Program-made: the position numbers and the translations under genes
The notes under the pieces: generated by a model
Told to the model about the DNA's origin: nothing
The model's input: the letters and a program-made list of their open reading frames with translations, nothing else
The model's database searches: none
Assembly (NCBI RefSeq): GCF_947179515.1
Contig: NC_067485.1
Coordinates: 3,300,154-3,364,153 of the forward strand
Direction of reading: 5' to 3'
From: Apodemus sylvaticus
Taxonomy: Eukaryota > Chordata > Mammalia > Rodentia > Muridae
DNA: 64,000 nucleotides
Shown: positions 11,319-23,377 of the stretch, one piece after another
Layout: the number at the start of each line of letters is the position of its first letter
Position numbering within the stretch: position 1 is the first letter of the stretch

Positions 11319-14138
11319 CGTGCATATGATGTATATGTATATATACACGTACATGCAAACACACATTTACACACAGTATTATTTCCACACTTTGCTTACT
11401 TTTGAATCTCCACCTATGGTTTCACTGTATTTCTCTCCAGACTTAATTTAATCCATTAATGTCATTTATCACACTTGCAGTGCAGTAGATCACAGCTTTA
11501 TATGTATATGTATGTCTTTGTTGGGCTACCCACTGTATCATGAGACACCTCCCTATGGAGCCTCACCCCTCTTTCTTAGGCATTCATCAAATACTGATAG
11601 TTCACTCTTTTGATAAAGTAAAGAACTGCATGAGATATTTTTTACAGTTAGAATTTTTTGTATATGGCATTCTGTTTTTCCCTGCTCAGGGAGCATGTGG
11701 TGCATGCTGGGCTTTTTCTGTAGCCGCTTCCATAGAAGGCCAGCTGTTCAAGAAAACAGGCAAACTGATCCCACTTAGTGTACAAAATTTAATGGACTGC
11801 TCAGTAACTTATGGCAATAAGGGCTGCGATGGAGGCAAACCTTACTCTGCCTTCCAATATGTGAAGAACAATGGTGGTCTGGAGGCTGAGGCAACCTATC
11901 CATATGAAGCAAAGGTAAGTGAACTTCCTGCCTTGTTATTTCAGTTCAGGTTGGGCAAGGGGGAAAATATCAGAAAAATATACTGTATTCAGAGCTCACA
12001 TTGAAAGTAGAATTTCTGTGCCCCATCAGTCCTGCAATTACAGTACCCACCACTGCATAGTTTTTTTGATTCCATGGTTTCTGCTTCTATGCACATAAAG
12101 AATATGCAAACCATTCCACATGTAATCTAGTTCTGCACCATGAAATTCTCTTATGGATAAAAGATGCCACTGAAGACATGAGAGCTGATTTTCAGCTCCA
12201 AGTATTTCTGTAACGTTTCACTGCCTTGGATGACATATAGAAGCACAGACTGGGGGCAAGGTGGTGTTCCATTGGAAAGTGTAGAGTGTTATGGTTTTGA
12301 ATCATGCTCTCTAGTGGGTAGATTGAAGTTACCAAGTCTTGTAACTTTATCTTGTATAGGTACAGCGCTGCAGGTACCGACCTGAACGTTCTGTTGTTAA
12401 GGTCAAACGCTTTTTTGTTGTTCCAAAAAATGAAGACGCTTTAATGGAAGCTCTACTAACTCATGGGCCCATTGCTGTTGCAATTGATGGTTCACATGAA
12501 TCCTTTAGTAGATATCGAGGAGGTAAACATATTTTCTTCTGGATATTAATGAAGAATGCTAGTACCCCTTTGGGGGCATACCATGCTAGTGTCCAATTTT
12601 GTATATGACTTGATGTGCTTATCCATGCACTAATCAAGTATGTGTTTCTATGAGATCTGACATTTCAATGCTGATGAGTACTTCATTATTTATCATTATG
12701 TTTTTAGCATAATTATTCTACTTTTCTCCACTTGGTGTATCTTAAGATATGGAGTTGCCTTTCTAGAACTGAATTCTAAAGAGAGTGCCTTGAATTACAT
12801 AATTTATGTTCAGTTATTGTTTCCTGCAATAACTTTCTATTAGTAAAAATGTAAGATGTCAAAGAGTCATCTTATATGGGTATAAGGAATGATGTTTTGT
12901 CATTTAAGTCAAATTAGAAAATGCCTTACTTACTTACCATTGTTGCCCATGGTCACTATCAGATTTCTGGAAACTTTCATTCCCTTAATTTTATTTTTCA
13001 GGTATGTATCATGAACCAAACTGCAAACGTAATACTCTTGACCATGGTTTACTATTGGTTGGCTATGGCTATGAAGGTCGCGAGTCAGAGAACAGGAAAT
13101 ACTGGCTGCTAAAGAACAGGTATAAGTTGCTAAAGTTACTTGATTTTAAGATCCAAATAGATTTTCTATTTGCAGTTAGATTTTAGATACTAGTCACAGA
13201 AAGCATTGTTACATTAAATTGAAAAAGGAGCATGTTCTTTTTGTTTTTCAATTTTACGTGTGTGTGAGTGTGGGGTTATGATAAAATCAGTTGTCTTCCT
13301 CAGTGCTTATCATATGTACTGAGGCTCTAGTTTCTCTGATCCTAAAGTTTTCTATTTTGGGGTTATAGTTATGCTGTTCATTCAGTTATGTCCAGGCTTC
13401 TTCAATTACAGTTTGACTGGGAGATCATATCTTTATAAAATATTATTGTCATTTTTTTGTAAGTTGTGTGTTTGCACAAATGATTTCTTTGTGGAGCCAG
13501 ACTCTACGCCATTTTCCCCAGAGATCCAAATACAACGGATTGTGAGCTCACATAGGTGATGGGCAGGATTTTTTTTTTCTGTTGAAGAAGTCTAAGGTGC
13601 CCCTAGTCGGAAGCTCTATCTTCAGCCTTATCCTAGCTTTAACTGGAACTTGGAATCAAACTTTTGAACTTATATTTACATGATCTGGCTGATCCCTCTC
13701 TTTGGCTATATCAACTAAAATATAATGTATAGCCAAGGAGTTCAGATTTTAGTACTGGTTGCTGTGGGGCCCAATATCATAGTTGTGCCATTGATTTTCT
13801 GCTTTTCAATTCATTGATATTTCTAAACAATCTGTTGGTAGAAACACATCCTGAGTTTCCATGCTGTGATTTTTATTGTCTTCTATGAGATATTCATGGT
13901 ACTCTGGCAGTTGACCACCTGGCTTGTCTGATGCTTTCTGTTAAGTTGGCCTGTCGTTCAGTGCTCAAATGCAGATTTGTTGAAAAATGCCATTGGAATG
14001 TTTCTTTTCTTGTAAATGGAAAACCTGATTTCTTTCAGCCATGGTGAAAAATGGGGAGAAAAGGGCTACATGAAACTTCCCAGAGATCAGAACAACTACT
14101 GTGGAATTGCTTCTTATGCCATGTACCCCGAATTGTGA
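10248..14138 (+). CDS. Ctsm: Placental cathepsin, cathepsin M-like cysteine protease (7 coding exons, 332 aa)
   Basis: Coding exons: 10248-10373, 10664-10786, 10870-11013, 11690-11914, 12360-12522, 13002-13119 and 14039-14138. They sum to 999 nt, with GT-AG at every junction and phases 0,0,0,0,1,0 in frame. The product is a papain-family (C1A) preproenzyme of normal cathepsin L length. It has a signal peptide of about 17 residues, an I29 inhibitor propeptide with an ERFNIN-type helix (E45, R49, W52, N55, I59; the last Asn is Ile63), and a mature domain from about residue 114. Catalytic residues are present: Gln131, Cys137 in GACGACWAF, His275 in LDHGLLLVGYG and Asn299 in LLKNSHG. The Ser before the catalytic Cys is Ala, and the Trp after Asn-Ser is His301. 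The likely role is secreted or lysosomal proteolysis in trophoblast. The Ctsm assignment rests on remembered similarity; membership of the PEC family is much safer. Confidence 0.9.
11234..11311. repeat. (TA)n(TG)n compound microsatellite in intron 4 of gene 1
   Basis: About 42 bases of alternating TA (11235-11276) pass directly into about 35 bases of TG (11277-11311). Open frames crossing it encode only YI/CV or HT repeats and are not genes. Confidence 0.95.
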
Positions 14139-14405
14139 GCTGCCTGGATGTATCATGGGAGGAAAGATATTAAGGCAACAAATACAAATGAACTTCATTC
14201 TATTCAAAATGGCCAGCCTCTTCTGAATAAAAAACATTTTTTGTCACAGACCAGCAGGGTAGAAGGTGAAATCTTTGGTATATTTGATTTAGTAAATCAT
14301 GACCGCTGCTGTAACAATTTGCATAATTAACTCTTGCAATAACTTGATTTTATTTTTTCACTGTACCAAATGCTGTTCTTAAAAATAAAAGTTAACTACA
14401 AAGTT
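14139..14405 (+). other. 3'UTR and polyadenylation signal of gene 1
   Basis: After the TGA at 14136-14138, an AT-rich untranslated stretch runs to a canonical AATAAA at 14384-14389. Cleavage would be expected about 15-25 bases later. The corresponding 3' end of gene 2 aligns up to this point but lacks the hexamer. Confidence 0.65.
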
Positions 14406-14409
14406 ATAG

Positions 14410-15275
14410 ATCTTTTCTATTTTTGTCTAGTGACATTTTTGTGTTCAAATGATAGAACTTAAATGTGGTGCTGATATTATAGGAGGAAGAATGTGTGGCT
14501 CCTCTGTGATGGATGCTATTTCATAGTTGGTTTTTGTCTGTTTATACCAGCAACTGTAGTATAAGAGATTATATGAAAATATCTTTATTTGACACTTTTT
14601 TTGCTGACATGACTTCACTCAGTTTCAATTGTTGATTTTCTGTGCAATAAGACAGCACCATATGATACTCTTCTGTATGATGCTGGGCTATGACACATCC
14701 CTTTTCAATACTTCAGTCACAATATTTCAATACACAATACTACAATACTTCAATATACATGCCCCCTTGAGACTGAGTCAGAGACATCAAGGTGATTATA
14801 TCTTCAGCTACAAGGACACACTTTGACAAGTTTATTCCCTTACCATGCTGAGTGATGAGAGAATCATTTTCAGGCAGGCTTTTGTACCCAAAGTCCTATT
14901 CTATTGCTGTTTATAGTTTTTCTAGCTAGACCATACTTATCTGATGCAATTTTCTTTGCCATGTGAACATATATACAGAAAAATAGAAATGCACACTTCT
15001 AAGTACTTATTCCATTGTGATATACTATTTATCACTATATGTGGGCTCAAGCATATAGGACAGGCATTACAATATATCTCCAGTATAGCCAGATCTTGTT
15101 TCACCTTCCTACGGCTTGACTTCAGAGATTGTCCTTTGGGTCTTAATAACATTACTTGCATGGCCATTATCTAGAGATAGTTCAGTGGTCTGAAACTATA
15201 GAGAAGACAGTGGTCCTCTATATGTCTAGATTGACAAGTAGGTCTGATTAGCCCGAATCCTCTTTGACATACACA

Positions 15276-15336
<61 letters not shown>

Positions 15337-15490
15337 CCTACCTATAACTTTTATAAAGACATGACATTATGAATACATCAAATCTGTCATTGGACATATA
15401 ATCAGCTGCAACAGAATTGGAAGGGGAGGTACATTTTCACAATGACATTTTTTCCTATTCTTGATTACAGCTACAAGTCAAAGTAAAATT
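14410..15490. other. Intergenic DNA downstream of gene 1 with (CA)n
   Basis: No gene was recognised. The first 150 bases still align loosely with the sequence downstream of gene 2. A long CA microsatellite occupies 15270-15335. Confidence 0.5.
15270..15335. repeat. (CA)n microsatellite
   Basis: About 33 CA units, nearly perfect after the first few. Confidence 0.95.
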
Positions 15491-15499
15491 TATCCTTAT

Positions 15500-16130
15500 T
15501 ATTGTTATTTTTGAACTTGAAGTTCAACCCCACTTTTCCTTCCTTCTGAATCCATTCTCTGTCTCTCATTAGAAAATGACATACGTCTAAGAGATAACAA
15601 GAAAACATAACAAAATAAAATATAAGATAGAACTAAACCCTTACATTTAATTTGGACAAGTCAAGCCAAGAGAAAGAAAAGATCAAGAGAAGGAATTCTT
15701 ATTCACATGCTGAGGAGTCCCATAAAAGTACTAAACTGAAAGCTATAATATATATGCAGAGTATCTGCTACATACAGGTCATGTACTTGCTGCTTCAGAC
15801 TCTGTGAACTCATATGAGTCTTGCACAATTGGTTCACAGGGCTTTGTTCTCTTGCTGTCCTTTATACCATGTAGCTCTTACAGTGTTTCTGCCTTCTCTC
15901 TAGGGGGATTCCCTGAAGTTTAAAGGGGGATTTGATGAAGACAACACATTTAGACCTATATTTTTTATTCTCTGTCTCTCTGTCTATCTCTGTGTGTCTT
16001 CATACATGTGTGGGTGTATGGGGTGTGTGGTGTGTGTGTGTGTGTGTGTTTGTGTGTGCGTAAATGTATGTAATGTCTAGCTGTGGGTTTATATATTTGT
16101 TCCTACTTGTTGCAGGAGGAAGCTTCTCTG
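15500..16130 (-). mobile_element. Old Lx-type LINE-1 3'UTR, degenerate
   Basis: Contains the CACATGCTGAGGAGTCCCATA and AAACTGAAAGC.ATAATATAT blocks, then the GGGGGATTCCCTGAAG/GGGGGATTTGATGAAGACA blocks that I associate with 3'UTRs of older rodent L1 (Lx) families in reverse orientation. A TG microsatellite (16022-16058) follows. The family name is from memory; orientation is moderately supported. Confidence 0.45.
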
Positions 16131-18480
16131 ATGATAGCTGAATAAAACATGGATTTATGAGTAGAGCAGAATGTCAATAGGATAATTTTTATCATTACTT
16201 TTTTAAAAAGTCCAGTAAGATTTGGTTTTCTTCTAGGTCCCTGGGCTATCTAGTTTTGGGGTATTTGGTATGGGTTTCATTTTGTGTAGTGAGTCTTAAA
16301 TTAGTTATTGTCTTGCACGTACTACACTCTTATAGGTAAAGGGTTTGTGGCTGGCTTGGTGGTGATGTTTCTCAGTAGTGTACAAAGTACTTTCCTATAC
16401 CAAATACATGAGAATACAGGGGTGAATGCCACTTTGATTTTGTAAGGATGATAGTTTTCATTTTAAAACAACTTATAAATGAATGTCAAATTTAAAGTAA
16501 CAAACCAGACAGTAATTTTTATATTATACTTTCCTCCATCTACTTTGTCTCTTGCCCCTGAGTAGGAACCTGGAAGCCAATGATGTTTTCTTCACTCCTT
16601 TCCTTATCACGCATGCCTCTGAACTCTTGCCGATCCCTTCATGTACTTCATGAATTTGGAAGTGATTATAATTATGTTTGAGTTTCTGCACTGGAATAAA
16701 GTATTTTTATATGATTTGTGTTGTTTTATTTTCTACCAGAGATAGGTTTTTCTGCCTGTCTTTTCCCATAATCTATGTTGTTCACCTCTGTTACATAAAC
16801 AATTACAAATCCAAATATTGAGATCCTAAACACTTTGGTCACCGTAAATTTTTGATCGTTTAATGATGAAAAATTAATTCAAAATGAACATCACATGATT
16901 CTGGAAACTTTTATCCATGATTAGTCTTTTGCATTCTTGTTTCTGGAAACCCATTGTTGGTTGTTTTTGCCACGAACTTTCATTCAACACACTATGAATT
17001 AATGTCCTAAATACCTGAGCATAATCAGAGACTCTGTGTGTCATTGATATTGATTCATTTTTTTACCAAACATACAAAATGTTATGCATTTATAGAAACA
17101 TAATGACTTAGTTATGGGGAACAGGTTCTTTAATATGTCCCTATCCCCATTCTTCTTCAAATAGCGACTAAACATACCTTTGGATTGTGTTGAGTCTTTC
17201 AAATTGCCATTTGAGTTGTATTCTTGTGTTTTACATAAAAAAAGCTCTAATGAATTTTGTCTTGCAATTGGGGAAGAATTACCAGAAACTTTTAAATATC
17301 CCTGCAACATATTTTCTGTATTATATTATTAGTTCAAGCCATACATTATTAGTACTGCTAATTATAAAATCAATGTATTGAACATTTTAAAAACTGGTGA
17401 AGGCAGTGTGTATCCTGCAGTATCAAGTATTCAGTCATGATCAATAAATATGACAAAATAAAAATCACATTCTTCTTTTTAGTATATAAATTCTCCTTCT
17501 TATAAAATGTAAAGATTATATCCAATCCAAAGAACTTTTTTAAGAGTAAACATTGGAGCTAAAGAGGCAGATCAGTGTTTATCTGCACTGACTGATCTTG
17601 TGGACTACTCAGGTTAATTTCACAGCACCCACATGGATGCTTACATGCTTCTTTAACTCCAGCTTAAAGGGATCTGCAACTATATTTTCACTCCTGGAGT
17701 CAGTAGTCATGCATTTAGTGCACTTATATACATGTAAATTATAAGCACATATCGTTACTGCAAAAAAGTAAATTTTACTTATTTAACAAATGTCTTTTTT
17801 ATATGGCAACTTTGTATACTCATGAGGTGGGATCACATAGGAATTTCTGTACAATCAGGTATCAAGGGTGGAAGAAGCAAAGGAGATATATTTGAAAAGA
17901 CTTTACCAGTCTCTTTCTGATCAGGCTTTTGCTGGTCAGAGAGTAATTTTTCCACCAAGGTTTCTACAAGATCATAATTCTAAAGACAAACAAGTTAAGA
18001 AGTCTTTTGTCTCAGGGGCTGTAAGGCCTGATTTTCACATTTTTGTTCATCTTTTTCCTGGACAAACTTGTCATTTCACAAATTTTTGAGTCTTTGAGTT
18101 ATAAAATAAAAGTAAATTTAGTAATTATCTCAATTCAGCATTAATATATCTTGTTCTAGAAAAGCTATTAATAGCAGGAGAGAAGGAGCCAGAAATGTAC
18201 TGCTTCCTCACATAGCATATTAGCAGCATCAACCTCCCTCTTTCCTGCTTATTGAGGTCTCTACTTGTGTGAGGTGATGAGGGACCTAGGTATATAAATA
18301 TACACACACATATATGTAGTCATCTTTGTTGTGAGAGTGAGTTCAGTGCCACTTTAGAGAAATGCTGACCCCAACTCGTTTTTAGTGAGGAAATAGAGAT
18401 GTCTTGTCCCTTGATCTTGTAGAGAAATTCCATGGTCATGGTCTTTTAGCATTTTATCTTAGAGTAGTGCCCATTTACTG
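16130..18480. other. Intergenic DNA, no gene recognised
   Basis: AT-rich DNA without splice-consistent coding segments. The longest open stretch of note (17868-18089, 73 codons on plus) has no recognised similarity. A few low-complexity patches occur. I see nothing that I can name. Confidence 0.4.
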
Positions 18481-18483
18481 TCT

Positions 18484-18770
18484 TTTTTTTTTTTGGTTAT
18501 TTTATTTATTTTCATTTCGAATGTCACATTTCCAGAGTTTCCACTCTGCAACTTCCTATCCCATGACCCCTCTTCCTGCCTCTATTGGGCTGCTACCCAC
18601 ATACCCATCTACTACATCTTCACTTCCTTAGTATCACCCTATTCTGGGGCACTAAACCACTATTGATGTCACATAATGCAATCCTCTGCTACATGTGCAA
18701 CTTGAGCATTGGTCCCTCCATGTGTACTTTTTGCTTGGCGTTTTAGTCACGGGGGGGTTCCGGGGTGTCT
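18484..18770 (-). mobile_element. LINE-1 3'UTR fragment
   Basis: A T-run at 18483-18494 leads into TTATTTTCATTTCGAATGTC and a pyrimidine-rich 3'UTR read in reverse, ending around 18770. A short 5'-truncated L1 insertion or part of the composite with the next fragments. Confidence 0.6.
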
Positions 18771-18882
18771 GTTTAGTTGATATTATTGTTCTTTCTATGG
18801 GGTTACAATTCCTATCAGGTCCTTCAGTTCTTACCCTAACTTTTTCATTGGTGGCCCTGCGCTTAGTCCAATGGTAAATTAG

Positions 18883-20530
18883 GAGATTGTTCTGTGAGAA
18901 AGTCAGCAAGATAGATAAACCCTTAGCCAAAATAACTAGAGGGAACAGAGACAGTATCCAAATTAACAAAATCAGAAATGGAAAGCGAGTTCTTTTATTG
19001 TTGAGAATAGTTTTAGCTATCCTGGATTTTTGTTATTCCAGATGAATTTCAGAATTGCTCTTTGAATTTCCGGGGGAATCAGTATCCCGGACCTCAAGCA
19101 GTACTAAAGAGCAATAGTGTTTAAAACTGCATGGTATCAGAACAGTGACAGGCAGGTAGATCAATGGATTGGAATTGAAGACCCAGAAATGAACCCACAC
19201 ACCTTTGGCCAACTTGATCTTTGACAAAGGAGCTGAAACCATCCAGTGGTAAAAAGATAGCCTTTTGAACAAATGGTGCTGGCTCAACTGGAGGTCAGCA
19301 TGCAGAAGAATGCGAATTGATCCATTCTTATCTCCTTGTACTGAGCTCAACTCCAAATGGATTAAGGACCTCCACTAAAACCAGACACACTGAAACTAAT
19401 GGAAAAGAAATTGGGGAAGACCCTTGAGGACATGGGCACAGGGGAAATGTTCCTGAACAGAACACCAATAGCTTATGCTCTAAGATCAAGAATTGACAAA
19501 TGGGACCTCATAAAATTAGAAAGATTCTGTAAGGCAAAGGACACCATCAAAAGGAAAAATCGGCAACCAACAAATTGGGAAAATATCTTCACCAACCCTA
19601 CATCTGACAGTGCGTTAATATCCAATATATACAAAGAACTCAAGAAGTCAGACTCCAGAGAGCCATATAACCCTATTAAAAATGGGGTACAGAGCTAAGC
19701 AAAGAATTTTCACTTGAAGAACTTTGAATGGCTGAGAAGCACCTTAAGAAATGTTCAGCATCATTTGTCATTAGGGAAATGCAAATCAAAACAACCCTGA
19801 GATTTCCCCTTACACCAGTAAGAATGACTAAGATTAAAAACTCGAGAGACAGCAGGTGTTGGTGAGGATGTGGAGAAAAAGGAACACTCCTCCACTGCTG
19901 GTGGGAATGCCAGTTGGTATAACCACTCTGGAAATCAGTCTGGCGGTTTCTCAGAAAACTGGGCGTGACAATTCCGGAGGACCCTGCTATACCACTCCTG
20001 GGTATATATCCAGAGGATCCCCTGGCATGCAATAAGGACACATGCTCCACTATGTTCATAGCAGCCTTATTTATAATAGGCAGAAGCTGGAAAGAACCCA
20101 GATGTCTCTGAATATAGAAATGGATACAGAAAATGTGGTATATTTACACAATGGAATACTAATCAGCAATTAAAAACAATGAATTCATGAAATTCTTTGG
20201 CAAATGGTTGGATCTGGAAAATATCATCCTAAGTGAGGTAACCCAATCACAAAAGAATATATATGGAATGCAATCACTGATAAGTGGATATTAGCCCAGA
20301 AGCTCTGAATACCCAAGACACAATTCACATATCAAATCATTCCCAAGAAGAAGGAAGGAGAGGGCTCTGGTCCTGGAAAGGCTTAATTCAACATTGTAGG
20401 GGATTAGGAAGACAGAGAAGTAGGAGGGGTTTGGTTGGAGAAAGGGCGGAGGGAAGAGGGCTTATGGGACTTATGGGGAGGGGGGAACCAGGAAAGGGAA
20501 AATCATTTGGAATGTAAACAAAGAATATAG
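18883..20530 (+). mobile_element. LINE-1 with short 5' inversion (ORF2 C-terminal half and 3'UTR)
   Basis: The main body, 19066-20530, is plus-strand ORF2 starting at the ISIPDL-like block and running through the C-terminal cysteine region to the stop near 20297, then a G-rich 3'UTR. Directly before it, 18990-19065 is minus-oriented and encodes the ORF2 segment that normally precedes ISIPDL, so the join is a 5' inversion of the twin-priming type. A separate older plus-strand ORF2 scrap (KIDKPLAKITRGNRDSIQ-like) occupies 18883-18988. Many stops and frameshifts. Confidence 0.75.
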
Positions 20531-20534
20531 AAAA

Positions 20535-21262
20535 TTTCACCAATCAGAATGGCTAAGATTAAAAATTCAGGAGACAGCAGGTGTTGGCAAGGATGTGGAG
20601 AAAGAGGAACACCCCTCCACTGCTGGTGGGGTTGCAAATTGGTACAACCACTCTGGAAATCAGTCTGGCAGTTCCTCAGAAAACTGGGCATGTCACTTCC
20701 GGAGGATCCTGCTATACCACTCCTGGGCCTATACCGAGAGGATTCCCTGGCATCCAATAAGGACACATGCTCCACTATGTTCATAGCAGCCCTATTTGTA
20801 ATAGTCAGAAGCTGGAAATAACCCAGGTGTCCCTCAGGGGAGGAAAGGATGCAGAAAATGTGGTACATATACACAATGGAGTACTATTCAGCCATTAGAA
20901 ACAATGAATTCATGAAATTCTTAGACAAATGGATGGAGCTAGAGAACATTATACTAAGTGAGGTAACCCAGTTTCCAAAGATCAATCATGGTATGCACTC
21001 ACTAATAAGTGTATATTAGCCTAGAAAATTGGAATACCCAAAACATAATCCACACATCAAATGATGTACAAGAAGAATGGAGGAGTGGCCCCTGGTTATG
21101 GAAAGGCTCAGTGTAGCAGTATAGGGCAAAACAAGAACAGGGAAGTGGGAAGGGGTGGATGGCAGAACAGGGGGAGGGAAGAGGGCTTATGGGACTTTCA
21201 GGGAGTGGGAGGCCAGAAAATGGGAAATCATTTGAAATGTAAATAAAAAATATATCGAATAA
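20535..21262 (+). mobile_element. 5'-truncated LINE-1 (ORF2 C-terminus and 3'UTR)
   Basis: Starts inside ORF2 at the RMAKIKNSGDSRCW-like block, passes the HCWWGCK cysteine region, and continues to the G-rich 3'UTR with CCCCTGGTTATGGAAAGGCT and an AAATGTAAATAAAAAATATA tail. It joins head-to-tail with the preceding L1, whose tail ends about 10 bases earlier. One of the two probably inserted into the other's A-rich tail. Confidence 0.8.
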
Positions 21263-21289
21263 AAAAAGAAAATTTTAAAAAGCTCATTA

Positions 21290-21770
21290 CATCAAGCTTC
21301 ATATAAAAAAAGAAATGAAAAGCTAGACATAACAGAAACTGAAGAAATTAAAAAAAAAACATCAGATCCTGCTATAAAAGGCTATACTCACCAGAACTGG
21401 AACATCTAGATGAAATGGATGCTTTTCTAGACAGATACCAGTTCTAAAGTGAAATCAGGGTCAGATAAACCATCTGAACAGTCCCATAACCCCTAAAGAA
21501 ATAGAAGCAGTCATTAAAATTCTCCCAACCAAAAAATAAAATAAAATCCCAGGACCAGGTTGTTTTCATGAAGAATTCTATCAGATCTTCAAAGACCTGA
21601 TACCAATAGTTTTCAAACTATTCCACAAAATATAAACAGAAAGAACAGTATCTAATTTGTTCTATGAAGCTACACTTATGCTGATACCTAAACTACACAA
21701 AGACTAAGTGAGAGAGAGAAAGAAAGAGAACTTTATACTAATTTCTGTTTTGAATATCAATGGAAAAATA
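21290..21770 (+). mobile_element. Old LINE-1 ORF2 fragment
   Basis: Plus-strand remnant of the region between endonuclease and reverse transcriptase: the ACTGAAGAAATT..AACATCAGATCC block, then LEHLDEMDAFLDRYQ-like and FHKI..ER-like wording. It is much more decayed than neighbouring L1 copies and breaks off near 21770. Confidence 0.65.
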
Positions 21771-23370
21771 ATAAAATCTCACAAAATGAATCCCTTTACT
21801 GACTTATGTAGCTCTTCTGGTCTGTATCACTAAATCTATCTGCTTATGCTTTCCTTTTTGGTGTTTAAAACAACGTAGGTAACTAAAATTTTATTTTTTT
21901 CTTTGACTGGTAAAGTACCTTTATTTAGGCTTTCTGGAAGTTATATCTGGGCCCTTTCTACCCTTTATTTACTGGTCAGAGTCCATGTCAGAACCAATCA
22001 GGTATTAAATTTTCTGTCAAGTATTTTCTTTCCTTTTATTTCCTGGGAATATTTCCATTTCTTTTTCTTTGGTTGCAAGATTCATTAGATCCGCTTACTG
22101 TGCCTGGAGTAAAGGAAGTTGCTGTCTTCATCTCAAGGAACATCAGGATAAAGGTCACTAAGTTCTAAAGATCTGTGTTTAGAGATGCTACTGATTTCCT
22201 TCCGGAAATAATGACTAATGCTGCTGAATCACCTCCTGAAGAGGAAAAGCATTATCTCTTTGGGAAGGACATATTGTTTAACTGTTGCTCCTAGGTACTA
22301 TGGGTTCTGGGGCTATCCATCAGAATCATTCTCATGGCCTTCACTAATCACCCTTGTCATAGCACTTTGTGGATAACACCATACTTGATTGACAGAATAT
22401 AAAAAAAATCCAAGGATTAAAGATAAGGTAAAACTTTAAACTCCTTCATGTCAATAAGAAACAGAACCAGTTACTGTGAGTTGTAGAATTCAAAACACAC
22501 AGTAAAAATAGTTCACCAGTTCTCACCATTAGTCTTGTAATTGTCATTTGCTGTGAAACACAAAAAAACACATGGAGTTGATGTAAAAATGATAGGCAAG
22601 TCTCAGTGTTTCCTCAACAAACTTCAGAATAAGTGAGGAAGTTCAATTCTTAACAGAGTTCTGAAGGGAACTCTCCAGAAACATTTATTGTCATAGCAGT
22701 GAGTGATGGTCATGTCTTTAAATCAGCAAGCACATAGAGTATAAGTCAAGGAGGTTTTGGAGTTTCATGAGGACCTTAGTAATGATGATTTGATTGCTTT
22801 TAGTCATAAATGTTTTATGCTGTCACTGAAGACAAAACAAGGTTATTTTCCTCAGTCATCATCAACTCCATCTCTCTTTACTGCTTATTTTCCTTTATAT
22901 GTTCTTCATGTATCAGAGAAATGAATTGAGATTATATGATATGAACATTTTTGTGTTGGAAACTGAAATGTCAGTGACCCAAAGCTTGGTAAACAATGAG
23001 GAATATTGCTTAGGGATTTTCAGTTATATATGTAAGCTTTATTTCTTGAGGCTACTGTGAGGAGTACAACAAAAGTAAAGTATGTCTAGGGTCTAGGACC
23101 ACTCTATCCTCAGGTAGTTAGTTAGATTTACAATATGAAGCAGAAATTTCCTCATACCAATGGGTTCTTAAGTCCATTTAGACAGAAGTTTGTTTTCATA
23201 TTGATTCAAGAGTTTTGGAAATTCCAGGAAGGCAGACTCTCATTTTAGTAGAAGTAGTTTTGTGGTAATGACTAAAGTGCTAAAAAATCATGATAGTAGA
23301 AATAATAACTCTTTGTATTTATAAGAATGATAGCTTGAACATTAAACAACTTCCTTTTTAAAATTTTTCT
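21770..23370. other. Intergenic DNA, no gene recognised
   Basis: Searched by eye for exons 5-7 of the third cathepsin copy, whose intron 7 lies beyond the next L1; none was seen. No other gene or clear repeat family was identified. Confidence 0.4.
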
Positions 23371-23377
23371 CTTGGTT

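Noticed and set aside
11104..11451. 115-codon open frame in intron 4 of gene 1
   Set aside because: It is driven by the TA/TG microsatellite, giving YI and CV repeats, and lies inside an intron.
17868..18089. 73-codon open frame (plus strand) with mixed composition
   Set aside because: No recognised similarity, no splice or promoter context, and length within chance expectation.
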